Of a stretch of 40,558 nt of DNA, positions 1 through 8,004 are shown one piece after another (the first letter of the stretch is position 1; the number at the start of each line of letters is the position of its first letter). This stretch comes from Promethearchaeota archaeon (GTDB taxonomy: Archaea; Asgardarchaeota; Lokiarchaeia; Sigyniarchaeales; SOKP01). The DNA lies in NCBI GenBank assembly GCA_019058425.1, contig JAHPYZ010000043.1, positions 1 through 40,558 of the forward strand, read 5' to 3'. The notes beneath the pieces were generated by a model, which searched no databases, was not told the origin of the DNA, and was given only the letters and a program-made list of their open reading frames with translations. The position numbers and the translations under genes are program-made.

Positions 1-1
1 C

Positions 2-814
2 CCTATGATTATTGAAGGGACATTTTCTGAAATTACAGAGAAATTTAGATTGGAACAAGAATTAAGGGAATCAGAGATGAAATTACGACAACAGAATATT
101 GAATTGAGGAAAATCGATAAAGTTAAGAATGATTTTATAACAATGGCAGCCCATGAATTAAAAACTCCCCTAATATCAATTTCTGGATATACGGATTATG
201 TTCTAATGAAATATCGAAATCAACTTAATTCAGAGATTACAAGAGATTTATTGACTGTGCAGAGGAATGTGAATAGACTAGAAATATTAATGGATCAACT
301 CTTGGAAGTATTAAAAATAGATGAAAATGAATTAAAATTGCAGAAAGAGTCAACCAACGTTAGCAAAATCATAAATGATTGTCTTGATGAATTAAGTTAT
401 TTAATCAATGAAAAGAATCTTGAGATAATACTAAATATTGATCACGAAATCATTTTAGATGTAGATCATCCACGAATTTTCTCAGTTTTTACAAATTTAC
501 TTTCAAATGCGATAAAATTCACTCCAGATTATGGATGGATAAGGATATCTTCTGAGAAAAAAGAAAATCATTATTTATTTGAGATTAAAGATAATGGAAT
601 TGGACTAGCTCAAGATGAGATTAGAAGATTATTTAAAAAATTTGAGAGAATAAAACCTCCCATTATTAATGATCATATAAATATTAAGGATTCAGGAACG
701 GGATTAGGCCTTTATATCACTAAAGGAATAATAATCGCTCATGAAGGTAAAATTTGGGCGAATTCTGAAGGTGATAATAAAGGATCAACATTTTCATTTA
801 CGCTACCAGTTTAA
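2..814 (+). CDS. Sensor histidine kinase, 3' part (cut by window edge)
   Basis: This is the C-terminal part of a two-component sensor kinase, which autophosphorylates on histidine and passes the phosphate to a response regulator. The reading frame is open to the window edge. The first residues (GTFSEITE, just after the ATG at 5) look like the end of a PAS/PAC domain, so the gene almost certainly begins upstream and the ATG at 5 is not the true start. A coiled linker leads to a HisKA domain with the H-box AAHELKTP (phospho-acceptor His at residue 50, counted from that ATG). The HATPase domain follows, with N-box FTNLLSNAIKF (162-172), G1 DNGIG (196-200) and G2 GTGLGL (231-236). No membrane segment lies in the visible part, and no response regulator is adjacent. 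Family assignment is firm; the signal sensed is unknown. Confidence 0.93.
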   Translation, partial: PMIIEGTFSEITEKFRLEQELRESEMKLRQQNIELRKIDKVKNDFITMAAHELKTPLISISGYTDYVLMKYRNQLNSEITRDLLTVQRNVNRLEILMDQLLEVLKIDENELKLQKESTNVSKIINDCLDELSYLINEKNLEIILNIDHEIILDVDHPRIFSVFTNLLSNAIKFTPDYGWIRISSEKKENHYLFEIKDNGIGLAQDEIRRLFKKFERIKPPIINDHINIKDSGTGLGLYITKGIIIAHEGKIWANSEGDNKGSTFSFTLPV

Positions 815-953
815 TTCTAATATGATCTTAACTATTTTATTATCTAAAAATTACTAATTCAATCATAATACAATAATTAAAAATCAATAATATCTATTTT
901 TCCTTTAATAATAACCAGAAATTTATTTAACTGTAATGAAATAATATTATTTC

Positions 954-961
954 TTTATAAA
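954..961 (+). promoter_or_regulatory. TATA-like box upstream of topoisomerase
   Basis: TTTATAAA matches the archaeal TATA-box pattern. Transcription would start about 26 nt downstream, near 983, which favours an ATG start for the topoisomerase over the TTG at 980. The surrounding DNA is very AT-rich, so chance matches are common. Confidence 0.4.
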
Positions 962-1000
962 ATAAAATAAAGCATTCTATTGCATTATTGCATGGTAATA

Positions 1001-3145
1001 ATGGCAACATTAATAATCTCAGAAAAAAATAAAGCTGCAGAAGCTATAGCAAAAACATTAGGCCCTGTAATAGTAATAGAAAAGACTAAACAACTTAAAG
1101 TCTATTTTATACCTTCGAAAGATATTTATGTAATTCCTTTACGAGGACATATCTTAGAATATAGAAATACAGATGCTTTTAAGAGTTGGACCAAAACTAG
1201 TCCACGAGACATTATTACTAATCCGTCTGCTATTGATAAAGTACCTAATAATTCTGCTTACTCATATATAAAAACTTTAAAGGAATATTCAAAAATTACT
1301 GATCATTGTATTATCGGAACTGATGCTGATATTGAAGGGTGTAATATAGGTATTTTTGATGCACTTCCATTTGTAAAACAAATGAATCCAAATATTACAG
1401 TATCACAAATGTGGCTAAGTTCGCTTCAAAAAAATGAAATTATTAATAAATTTAAAAATCTAATAGCTCCCAAATATTCCTGGGGCGAATCTGGAGAAGC
1501 AAGAGCAATTATCGACGCATTTATTGGTTTTTCTGCTACTAGGGAAGTAACAAATACACTACGCTTATTATTAAACAAGTTTAAAATTAGGTTTACATCT
1601 ATAGGTCGTGTCCAGACTAGTCTCCTCTATTTAATTTATCTTAGAGAACAAGAAATAATTAACTTTATTCCCGAACCATATTTTCTAATTGATGCTGATT
1701 TATTAAATGGAAGTATTGTTATTCAAGCTCATCATCAATTTAATCCTTTCAAGAAAGATCAAGAAAGCAATGCGAGAAAGATATTTCAGAAAATCAAAGA
1801 TGAAAGAGTTGGAAAGATCATAGATAGTTCGAAGAAGATTATTAGAAAATCTCCACCAATGCCCCTAAATACATCTAAAGCTTTAGTTCTTTTAACTAAA
1901 AAATTAAGAATTCCTGCAAGTTTAGCAATGCAAACAATGAACACATTATATCTAAATAAAATAATCTCTTACCCAAGAACGGATAGCGATATTTATAAAT
2001 TAGATTTTAATCATATTGATATGTTACAGAAATTTACATCACATTCACAATTTCAAAATTATACTAAAAACTTGTTGAAGAACAATAGAATAAATCCGAC
2101 AATAGGAAAGAGGGATATGGGTGATCATCCTCCCATTACTCCCTTAGAGAGCCTAGAGCTTAATAATTCAAGACTCGAAAGTGATTTGCAAAAAAAAGTC
2201 TATAATATTCTTGCTCGCCATTATCTTGCACTTTTTGGAGAAGATGCTTTGGAATCGAAGCAAAATTTAGAAGTACTAATTAAAGATGAACCATTTAAAT
2301 CTCAAATAGTATCGCTAATTTCACCAGGATTCTTAGAGATTGTTCCTTTCCTTAAATCAAAATATGATACAGAAATTCAAATCGTAGGTGATGAACTTCC
2401 TATAAAGGAGATAAAGCTTCTCGAAAAAGAAACAACTCCATCACCTAGATATACAGATACATCCTTGCTTAAATTAATGGAAAAGAATCACTTAGGTACA
2501 AAATCAACTAGACCTGTTATTATAAAATTATTACAAACTCGTAGATTAACAGAAAGAATTAAGTATAATTATAAGATAACAGATTTAGGTAAATTTATCA
2601 TTGAAAATTTAATTGAAGTATGGTTACCATTTCTAAAACCAGAATTTACCAAAAGTGTGGAAGCAAAGCTAGAAGAGATAAAAAATAAAAAAAGGGGTAT
2701 GAACGATGTTGTAAATGAGATAAGGCATGAGTTTCTACAACTTTTTGATAAATTTCTAATTAATAAACACAAGTTAGTTTCAAAGATTAATAATTATAAG
2801 ATTGATTATAACATCCCACTTACTACTTCAAGTTGCCCCTTTTGTAATACAAATCCAATGAAATTCATAAATTTAAAAAATAAAAGGTTTTTGGTATGTT
2901 CTGATGATAACTGTAAGCAGTATTTATCTTTACCAAAGAATGGAACATTAAAATTATTAGAATCTGTGTGTTCAATTTGTAATTTTAATATTTTTAAAGT
3001 TGTACTTAGGAAAAACAATAAACCTCTTACATATTATTTATGCCCTAAATGTTGGAATGAAAGCTTTAAAGAGAAATCAAGTAAAGGATTCTGTTCTAAT
3101 TGCGAAGAATATAGGATTTTTAAAGGGAGATGCATAAAAAAATAA
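1001..3145 (+). CDS. topA: Type IA DNA topoisomerase, archaeal TopA-like
   Basis: This cytoplasmic enzyme relaxes negatively supercoiled DNA by transient single-strand cleavage through a 5'-phosphotyrosine. I chose the ATG at 1001 because the protein then opens with MATLIISEKNKAAEAIA, the usual Toprim start with its catalytic Glu in SEK. In-frame TTG (980) and ATG (992) are less likely. The Toprim acidic motif TDADIEG is at 107-113 (D108, D110, E112). The active-site tyrosine is in ISYPRT (Y324). The C-terminus from residue 612 carries several Cys pairs (CPFC, CSIC, CPKC, CSNC and single Cys), consistent with about three zinc fingers. There is no helicase domain, so it is not reverse gyrase. 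At 714 residues it is a normal length for the family. Confidence 0.93.
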   Translation: MATLIISEKNKAAEAIAKTLGPVIVIEKTKQLKVYFIPSKDIYVIPLRGHILEYRNTDAFKSWTKTSPRDIITNPSAIDKVPNNSAYSYIKTLKEYSKITDHCIIGTDADIEGCNIGIFDALPFVKQMNPNITVSQMWLSSLQKNEIINKFKNLIAPKYSWGESGEARAIIDAFIGFSATREVTNTLRLLLNKFKIRFTSIGRVQTSLLYLIYLREQEIINFIPEPYFLIDADLLNGSIVIQAHHQFNPFKKDQESNARKIFQKIKDERVGKIIDSSKKIIRKSPPMPLNTSKALVLLTKKLRIPASLAMQTMNTLYLNKIISYPRTDSDIYKLDFNHIDMLQKFTSHSQFQNYTKNLLKNNRINPTIGKRDMGDHPPITPLESLELNNSRLESDLQKKVYNILARHYLALFGEDALESKQNLEVLIKDEPFKSQIVSLISPGFLEIVPFLKSKYDTEIQIVGDELPIKEIKLLEKETTPSPRYTDTSLLKLMEKNHLGTKSTRPVIIKLLQTRRLTERIKYNYKITDLGKFIIENLIEVWLPFLKPEFTKSVEAKLEEIKNKKRGMNDVVNEIRHEFLQLFDKFLINKHKLVSKINNYKIDYNIPLTTSSCPFCNTNPMKFINLKNKRFLVCSDDNCKQYLSLPKNGTLKLLESVCSICNFNIFKVVLRKNNKPLTYYLCPKCWNESFKEKSSKGFCSNCEEYRIFKGRCIKK

Positions 3146-3201
3146 AATATTATTTATTATTATTATAAAAATGAAAAATTATTCTATAATACACTTTTAA
3201 A

Positions 3202-3702
3202 ATGAATAAATTTGGATTTCTTTCATTAATTCTAACATTAGCTTTATTGTTTATGCAATTCATTCCGCTTGGTTTTTATTTTCAATTTCAAAATCCTTTC
3301 GTTAATTTCTATACGACAATACCGATTCAATTAATATCATATCAAAATAGTCACTTGTTTTTTTTAGGCATAATTACAAATGGACTATTCCAAACATGGT
3401 TTAAAGTTAATTTACTAACTGGAGTTTTCTTCATTGTGCTAATGCCATTAGCAGCGGTTTTAGTGTTATTAGGTTTTTGCAAAGAAAATCAAACTGGTAG
3501 AAAGTTAATACTAGTGAATTTAATCATTTTATTGGCAATTATTTTATACTTAATCATCGGAATTCCAATCTTAAGTCAAGGGATTTTTGGAACTCTGATT
3601 GACTATTTGGAAATTTTTATACATTTTAATTATGGATTTTATGTTTTGTTATTGAATTTAATTATTGCAGCAATAAGCTATTGGAAACACCCAATTGAAT
3701 AA
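3202..3702 (+). CDS. Small integral membrane protein, paralogue A
   Basis: I do not recognise a family. The 166-residue protein has about four hydrophobic helices. A loop after the first helix contains FFLGIITNG, after which come TM2, a short charged turn (KENQTGRK), TM3 and TM4. The next gene (3719-4195) has the same layout and a matching FFWGYLING sequence in the same place, so the two look like diverged tandem duplicates. The gap between them is 16 nt, which suggests co-transcription. It begins 56 nt after the topoisomerase stop, but a functional link to that gene is not indicated. No catalytic motif is visible. Confidence 0.75.
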   Translation: MNKFGFLSLILTLALLFMQFIPLGFYFQFQNPFVNFYTTIPIQLISYQNSHLFFLGIITNGLFQTWFKVNLLTGVFFIVLMPLAAVLVLLGFCKENQTGRKLILVNLIILLAIILYLIIGIPILSQGIFGTLIDYLEIFIHFNYGFYVLLLNLIIAAISYWKHPIE

Positions 3703-3718
3703 AAAAGAGATATAATTT

Positions 3719-4195
3719 ATGACAATAAAATCAGGGATAATTGCAGGAATATTCGCTCTATTATTAGCATTCCTCGCGAAAATTCCAATTTATCCTCCAG
3801 AGAATTTAGCATTATCATTTAACATTTTTGCTATAGATAATTTAGAATATTTTTTTTGGGGATATTTGATTAATGGAAATATCGCATATACAGCTGTTGG
3901 GGGGTCTATCTCAGAAGTTATTATTTCTGCTTGTGTATGGTTAATGATTTTTTATATTGGCTTAAGCTCGATATTTGCTTCAACTAGTAAAGCCAAAATT
4001 AATAACTCTATAAAATTATTTCAAATTAATATCCTACTCTTAAGTATAATTCTGTTAGTATTTGGGATCATTATTTTCTTTATACTCTTAGAGAATTTCG
4101 CTTTATTTCTTTATGTAATAGGATTTGGTTATTATTTTGTTATCATGATTTTAATATTAAATGTAGCAGCATTAAAAATTCTAAAGCAAGATTAG
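3719..4195 (+). CDS. Small integral membrane protein, paralogue B
   Basis: This 158-residue protein of unknown family has about four predicted membrane helices. It is probably a diverged duplicate of the preceding gene: both place an aromatic FFxGxxxNG sequence shortly before TM2 and carry a short polar turn between TM2 and TM3 (here SKAKINNS). It follows that gene by 16 nt on the same strand and faces a winged-helix gene tail to tail. No conserved charged residue suitable for catalysis or transport is obvious. Function unknown. Confidence 0.75.
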   Translation: MTIKSGIIAGIFALLLAFLAKIPIYPPENLALSFNIFAIDNLEYFFWGYLINGNIAYTAVGGSISEVIISACVWLMIFYIGLSSIFASTSKAKINNSIKLFQINILLLSIILLVFGIIIFFILLENFALFLYVIGFGYYFVIMILILNVAALKILKQD

Positions 4196-4230
4196 ATTTT
4201 TCTAATTTGAATTTCAAAGTAGGCTTTTCT

Positions 4231-4572
4231 TTATTTCAGAAAATCATTTGAATCAAATCTATAAGCTGCTCTAGTAAGCCCTACATAATTATCTGATATT
4301 TTATAGTAAAGCTTGCCATTTACAATTTTTTTCTGCAGATAATTATTTTTAATAGTATGATTTAGACCATGAATCATAGTTCCTAATGTTACAGGACCTA
4401 CAAAACCATGCTGCTTTTTTGTAACTCTTATTAATTCTAATTCAGAATGCCAATGACCATCGAGGAGGGCAATCAAAATTTCATTTTTTATGGGGGTTTT
4501 AATGTCTTTTATTTTATTAAATAAATGTGAATAGCTTGGTTTATAATACTTATTATCATTAAATTTTTCCAT
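4231..4572 (-). CDS. Winged-helix DNA-binding protein
   Basis: The 113-residue protein carries a probable winged helix-turn-helix at about residues 27-95. Helix 1 is NEILIALLDG, followed by HSELELIRVTKK, a candidate recognition region around GPVTLGTMIHGLNHTIKN, and a beta-wing (KKIVNGKLYYKIS). There is no ligand-binding domain, so it may act as a small transcription regulator or a DNA-binding accessory protein. It lies on the minus strand about 120 nt downstream of the actin gene and could be read from the same transcript or its own. The target is unknown. The fold call rests on the helix/wing pattern only. Confidence 0.65.
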   Translation of the reverse strand: MEKFNDNKYYKPSYSHLFNKIKDIKTPIKNEILIALLDGHWHSELELIRVTKKQHGFVGPVTLGTMIHGLNHTIKNNYLQKKIVNGKLYYKISDNYVGLTRAAYRFDSNDFLK

Positions 4573-4691
4573 ATTTACTTATCCCTTTAAAAAAAGTGGT
4601 AATAATATGATTTAATATTGAGAGTTTTTATTTAACAAAATGTAATATCTTAATGTTATATGGATATTCCACCAGTATAAATTAGGTTATA

Positions 4692-5813
4692 TTAGAGAAG
4701 ATTAGGTGGTATTCCTTCATTATAATATTTTGCCCGAGAAATCCAATTCTGTGAAAATTCAGGGATCATTGCTAAGATGGATCCTCCAATCCAAACAGAA
4801 AACGTCCGTTCCATTGGAGCAATAATTCGAATTCCTTGATTCTTCTTTTTCCGCCTTGCTAATTCTAATTCTAATTCTTGATACATACGAGATTTCATAT
4901 TAGGGAACATAGAGGAGCCTCCTGAAAGAAAAATATTATTTAATAAATCTGGACGAATATCTAAATCACAATCTTCAATAACATCCATGATAGCTACTTG
5001 TAATGCATCTTCTTCTAATTCTGAAGCAGGTGTGAATAATATTTCTGGGACAATAAATCTTTCTTTATTAAGTGAGATTGTTGAACCATCTGGAAGAGAA
5101 TATTCTTTTTCATATTGTTCACTTCGCTTCAGATCTTCTTTATAATCTAAAGATACAAAGCAGGCTTTTTCCTTTAAAACTCTAACGAGTTCTCTTCTTA
5201 TAGAAGAATCGACAGACCAACCAATGGATTCTAAAATATGTTCCATATGATGAGTTAACACTCTCCCGCCGATGTCTAAAATTCTGACCGCGTGTTCTAA
5301 TTTATATCCTTCATAAATTGGTACTATTCTGGTATTGCTATCACCTATCTCCACAATCAATCCTGTTTGAAAACCGCCGGAATATAGCGTTAACATCGAA
5401 TCTAATACAGGATAAAAAGCCATACATTGATATTGTTCTAAAAATAACTGAAATATTTTCTCTAAGTCTTTATGAGGAAATAAAGGATGAACAGCTAATA
5501 AAACATTAACAAGAGTCGGATCTACTCTCAAATTATAAAAGATATAATCAATAATATTCCTAAAATGATTCCAATCTACAACAATTCCTTTTTCAATTGG
5601 ATGAGAAATTTTATATAATCCAATCGATTGAATTTCATCTCCTACATAAATCTCATCTTCTCGAGAATGTTTGGATTCATAACTAACATCAACATTTTGA
5701 TATTTAGGCTTTCCCACCATTGTTAAAAATACTTGAGATGGTGAATCTTCGCCCGCGAATCCAATTTTTGTACTGAATTGACCAATATCAAGTACAACTG
5801 TTAAATTTCCCAT
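4692..5813 (-). CDS. Actin-family protein (Asgard actin/ARP) with altered catalytic site
   Basis: The 373-residue protein is collinear with eukaryotic actin (375) from end to end. Shared segments include GFAGED (18-23), YVGDEIQS (56-63), PIEKGIV (72-78), VPIYEGY (164-170), LPDGSTIS (240-247), the adenosine-site SGGSSMFPN (297-305), IIAPMER (330-336), SVWIGGSILA (339-348) and WISRAKYYNEG (357-367). Actins are ATP-binding filament formers. Several nucleotide-site residues differ: phosphate loop 1 reads DIGQF rather than DNGSG, the position of Gln137 is Asp138, that of Asp154 is Glu155, and that of His161 is Arg162. Gln137 and His161 position the attacking water in actin, so hydrolysis may be weak or lost, as in some actin-related proteins. 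It is therefore more ARP-like than canonical lokiactin. The ATG start aligns with the family start. A PIG-L deacetylase and a polyproline protein lie upstream on the same strand. Confidence 0.95.
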   Translation of the reverse strand: MGNLTVVLDIGQFSTKIGFAGEDSPSQVFLTMVGKPKYQNVDVSYESKHSREDEIYVGDEIQSIGLYKISHPIEKGIVVDWNHFRNIIDYIFYNLRVDPTLVNVLLAVHPLFPHKDLEKIFQLFLEQYQCMAFYPVLDSMLTLYSGGFQTGLIVEIGDSNTRIVPIYEGYKLEHAVRILDIGGRVLTHHMEHILESIGWSVDSSIRRELVRVLKEKACFVSLDYKEDLKRSEQYEKEYSLPDGSTISLNKERFIVPEILFTPASELEEDALQVAIMDVIEDCDLDIRPDLLNNIFLSGGSSMFPNMKSRMYQELELELARRKKKNQGIRIIAPMERTFSVWIGGSILAMIPEFSQNWISRAKYYNEGIPPNLL

Positions 5814-5905
5814 GCCTTAATATATTTAAAATTAATTTTAAGATATTTAGCCTAAACTATTATATCTAATATATTGTTTTAATTATTAAAAAAATCTCCG
5901 TACTT

Positions 5906-6652
5906 CTATATTAATAGAATTTTTAAAGGAGTATAGGTAGTCTCTGGTATATAAGCTTCACCATACCTAGCATTAATTTCATTTCCCCTCAAAATGGCAG
6001 TATCCTCTGCCCAATCTAAGACACGTTCTAATACTTCTTTTTGAGATGCATATACTTGATTAAAAATTCCTTTTTTTTCATTCCAGAAATTCTCAATGTT
6101 AACTATGATAAAGACTGATCCCTCTATATATTGAAATTTGCATGATGGAGATTCATAATAATATACACCTAAAGGAGTCCAATTTCGTTGATGACCACCA
6201 TATGCTTTTCCAGTAGAGCAATGATATATAGCTTCTCGAGCGATTAAAGATAAATTTCTGTGTACACGGTGAAAATCTGAATAATGGGGCAGTAAGATTA
6301 CTTGAGGTTTATAATTTCGTATTAGGTTAGTAACTCGTGAGATTTTAGTTCTATCAATTTGTAAATCTGAATATTCTAATTCGATTATTTCACAATTTAA
6401 AACAGTTTTGATTAGCTTTAATTCATTTTCTCTTCTCTCTCCGATATTATTTTTATGTTTTTCCTTCGCATATCCTCCTAATCCAGTAGTAGCAATAACA
6501 ATAATTAACTCTGTTCCAAGCTTTTTGTATTTTAGAAGGGTTCCACCGCAAGATATTATTTCATCGTCTGGATGGCCAGCAAAAACCATCATTCTTTTTG
6601 GAACAACTTTAGGAATTTCATCATCATATATTAAATTTGATTTATCAGACAT
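5906..6652 (-). CDS. PIG-L / LmbE-family zinc-dependent N-deacetylase
   Basis: Members remove an acetyl group from N-acetylglucosamine-type sugars, for example GlcNAc-PI in GPI synthesis or GlcNAc-inositol in mycothiol synthesis. The 248-residue protein has the hallmark zinc motif HPDDE at residues 27-31 after a hydrophobic strand (MMVFAG), and the second metal-binding region PHYSDFHRVH, with H128 and H131. There is no signal peptide or membrane anchor, so it is probably cytoplasmic. It sits between the actin gene (92 nt downstream) and the polyproline gene (about 100 nt upstream), all on the minus strand. Substrate cannot be told from sequence. An A-run just left of the stop (T-run on the coding strand) could terminate transcription. 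Confidence 0.9.
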   Translation of the reverse strand: MSDKSNLIYDDEIPKVVPKRMMVFAGHPDDEIISCGGTLLKYKKLGTELIIVIATTGLGGYAKEKHKNNIGERRENELKLIKTVLNCEIIELEYSDLQIDRTKISRVTNLIRNYKPQVILLPHYSDFHRVHRNLSLIAREAIYHCSTGKAYGGHQRNWTPLGVYYYESPSCKFQYIEGSVFIIVNIENFWNEKKGIFNQVYASQKEVLERVLDWAEDTAILRGNEINARYGEAYIPETTYTPLKILLI

Positions 6653-6750
6653 ATATTATCGCTCTCTAATTGGAAACTCAAAATCCTTATTAATTCTATA
6701 AATAGAAAATAGCAAATATATCAGAAAAGAGAAAGTATTAAATTATTTTT

Positions 6751-7485
6751 TTATTCTCCTCTCATTATTTTCTTCAAGCGATTCAATTCATCAAGCATTT
6801 CATCTCTAAGCGATCCTAATCCTCCTCCAGGTTGTGGTGCTACTGCAGGTGCTGAGGGAGCAGGAGGAGCTGATCCACCAGGTGCTTTTGGAGGTGCACC
6901 AGGGGGTGCAGCAGGTCTTTTTGCAAATGCGGGTGCTTTCGGAGGTCCACCACCAGAAGGTGCTTTCGGAGGTCCTCCTCCTGGAGGCGCTTTCGGAGGT
7001 CCACCACCAGAAGGTGCTTTCGGAGGTCCTCCTCCAGAAGGTGGTAATTTTGGAGCAGGTGGTAAACCTGAGCGTTTAGGAGGTCCCCCGCTAGCGGGTG
7101 CTTTTGGAGGTCCCCCTCCAGTAGGTGGAGCGGGAGCTGCGGTTGCGGTTGTAGGTACAGTACCAGGAGTAGCAGCGGGAGCTCCTCCACTACTACTTAA
7201 TAATGAGAACAAAGTACTTGCTGCAGCAGTTTTTGCACCTTCACTTGTAGGCGCTACTATTTTTTTAGAGGAAGTACTTACAGTCTGAACTTCTTCAACA
7301 ACGGATACTTCTTTCAAATCTTTTTGAGCTTTAGCCAATGATTTGATAAAGTCATTTATTCCTTTAACAGTCTCCTCTAGATCATCAGCAAGGGAGGTTA
7401 ATCCCTTTTTCATAAAATTAATAACACGTTCTATTTTTTTTTTGTTCTTTTGAAACCACGTTCTACTCAAATCCTCTAATATCAA
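6751..7485 (-). CDS. Polyproline-rich protein with helical ends; candidate actin/profilin partner
   Basis: The 244-residue protein has three parts. Residues 1-70 are charged and helical, likely coiled coil (FQKNKKKIERVINFMKKG and onward). Residues about 95-220 are low-complexity Gly/Pro with repeated GGGPPKAPS/P units, giving many PPxAP and PPP tracts. The last 22 residues form an amphipathic helix (LRDEMLDELNRLKKIMRGE). Proline-rich tracts followed by a short actin-binding helix are typical of eukaryotic actin regulators of the formin, WASP and VASP type, and a heimdallarchaeal profilin has been reported to bind polyproline. The terminal helix ends in LKKI, loosely like WH2, but its spacing is shorter than a true WH2. 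The start is a TTG; no in-frame ATG lies between it and the upstream stop. The actin gene is two genes downstream. Molecular function is inferred, not shown. Confidence 0.82.
   Translation of the reverse strand: MILEDLSRTWFQKNKKKIERVINFMKKGLTSLADDLEETVKGINDFIKSLAKAQKDLKEVSVVEEVQTVSTSSKKIVAPTSEGAKTAAASTLFSLLSSSGGAPAATPGTVPTTATAAPAPPTGGGPPKAPASGGPPKRSGLPPAPKLPPSGGGPPKAPSGGGPPKAPPGGGPPKAPSGGGPPKAPAFAKRPAAPPGAPPKAPGGSAPPAPSAPAVAPQPGGGLGSLRDEMLDELNRLKKIMRGE
6932..7048. repeat. 27-bp tandem repeat encoding GGGPPKAPS units
   Basis: About 4.3 copies of a 27-bp unit occur in register, with GGTGCTTTC or GGCGCTTTC starting at 6932, 6959, 6986 and 7013. Each unit encodes nine residues of the proline-rich domain on the minus strand. 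Two alternating versions are visible (CCACCACCAGAA and CCTCCTCCTGGA types), as expected of slippage or unequal exchange. This is the most GC-rich stretch in the window. Confidence 0.9.
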
Positions 7486-7690
7486 TGAATATTTGATAAA
7501 AATAAAAATTACTAGTTATAATCTTTATATTTTAATTATATTAATAAGTATATATAATTTTATTCCATTCTTGTTTGACTCTATATAGTGGAATATTACG
7601 TAAAACGAAAAAAAAGTTAATTATTAAAAAACCTAAACTAATAATATTATATAAAATATTTCATTAGTAAGGTTAAAAATTATTAATAAT

Positions 7691-7706
7691 TCAATTTTCG
7701 AATTGA
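7691..7706. promoter_or_regulatory. Perfect inverted repeat with TTCG loop upstream of the small orphan gene
   Basis: TCAATT-TTCG-AATTGA is a perfect 6-bp dyad with a 4-nt loop, 25 nt before the ATG at 7732 and directly before a TATA-like GATATAAATT. It could be an operator overlapping the promoter region or a UUCG-capped RNA hairpin in the leader. Short AT dyads arise often by chance in DNA of this composition. Confidence 0.35.
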
Positions 7707-7731
7707 TATAAATTAAGAAGGTTTGTAAAAA

Positions 7732-7998
7732 ATGCCTAAGCGTGAACTATTTATAAAAAGGGTGTATGAGATAGTAAACGAGCTTAAGATTCCTTTAATC
7801 GATGAGCGCGTATACGATAAAGTTGCATTCAGCACAGGGTCTGCTATTGCTTCTGTAATCTTCAGATTCGAGGAGGATGAATCTGTTATTCGTGGTTTCC
7901 TCGGTCTTGCTGAGTATTTCCATACGGTAGTCATAAAGAAAAAGGACGAGTTCTATATTCCTCACTCTTCTATCTTGTTCAAACTGGAAAGTGCTTAA
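7732..7998 (+). CDS. Small soluble protein of unknown family
   Basis: I do not recognise this 88-residue protein. It is mixed alpha/beta by eye: an N-terminal helix (KRELFIKRVYEIVNELK), a central STGSAIASVIFRF strand, then charged and hydrophobic alternation ending in PHSSILFKLESA. It has no Cys, signal peptide or membrane segment. Its codon choice differs from its neighbours: it uses CGT, CGC, GAG, TTC and CTC/CTT, which raises GC well above background. That is typical of highly expressed genes, though recent acquisition is another explanation. An AAGG sequence about 10 nt before the ATG may be a ribosome-binding site. It stands alone between the polyproline gene (divergent) and the phosphoribosyltransferase (convergent). 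Confidence 0.8.
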   Translation: MPKRELFIKRVYEIVNELKIPLIDERVYDKVAFSTGSAIASVIFRFEEDESVIRGFLGLAEYFHTVVIKKKDEFYIPHSSILFKLESA

Positions 7999-8004
7999 CT
8001 TATA

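Noticed and set aside
1001-3145. Reverse gyrase as an alternative for the topoisomerase
   Set aside because: There is no N-terminal helicase domain, and the frame upstream of 980 does not continue one.
6834-7190. Long Leu/His/Val-rich frames in other phases over the proline-rich gene
   Set aside because: They are shadows of the 27-bp repeat, and only the GGGPPKAP frame gives a sensible protein with structured ends.
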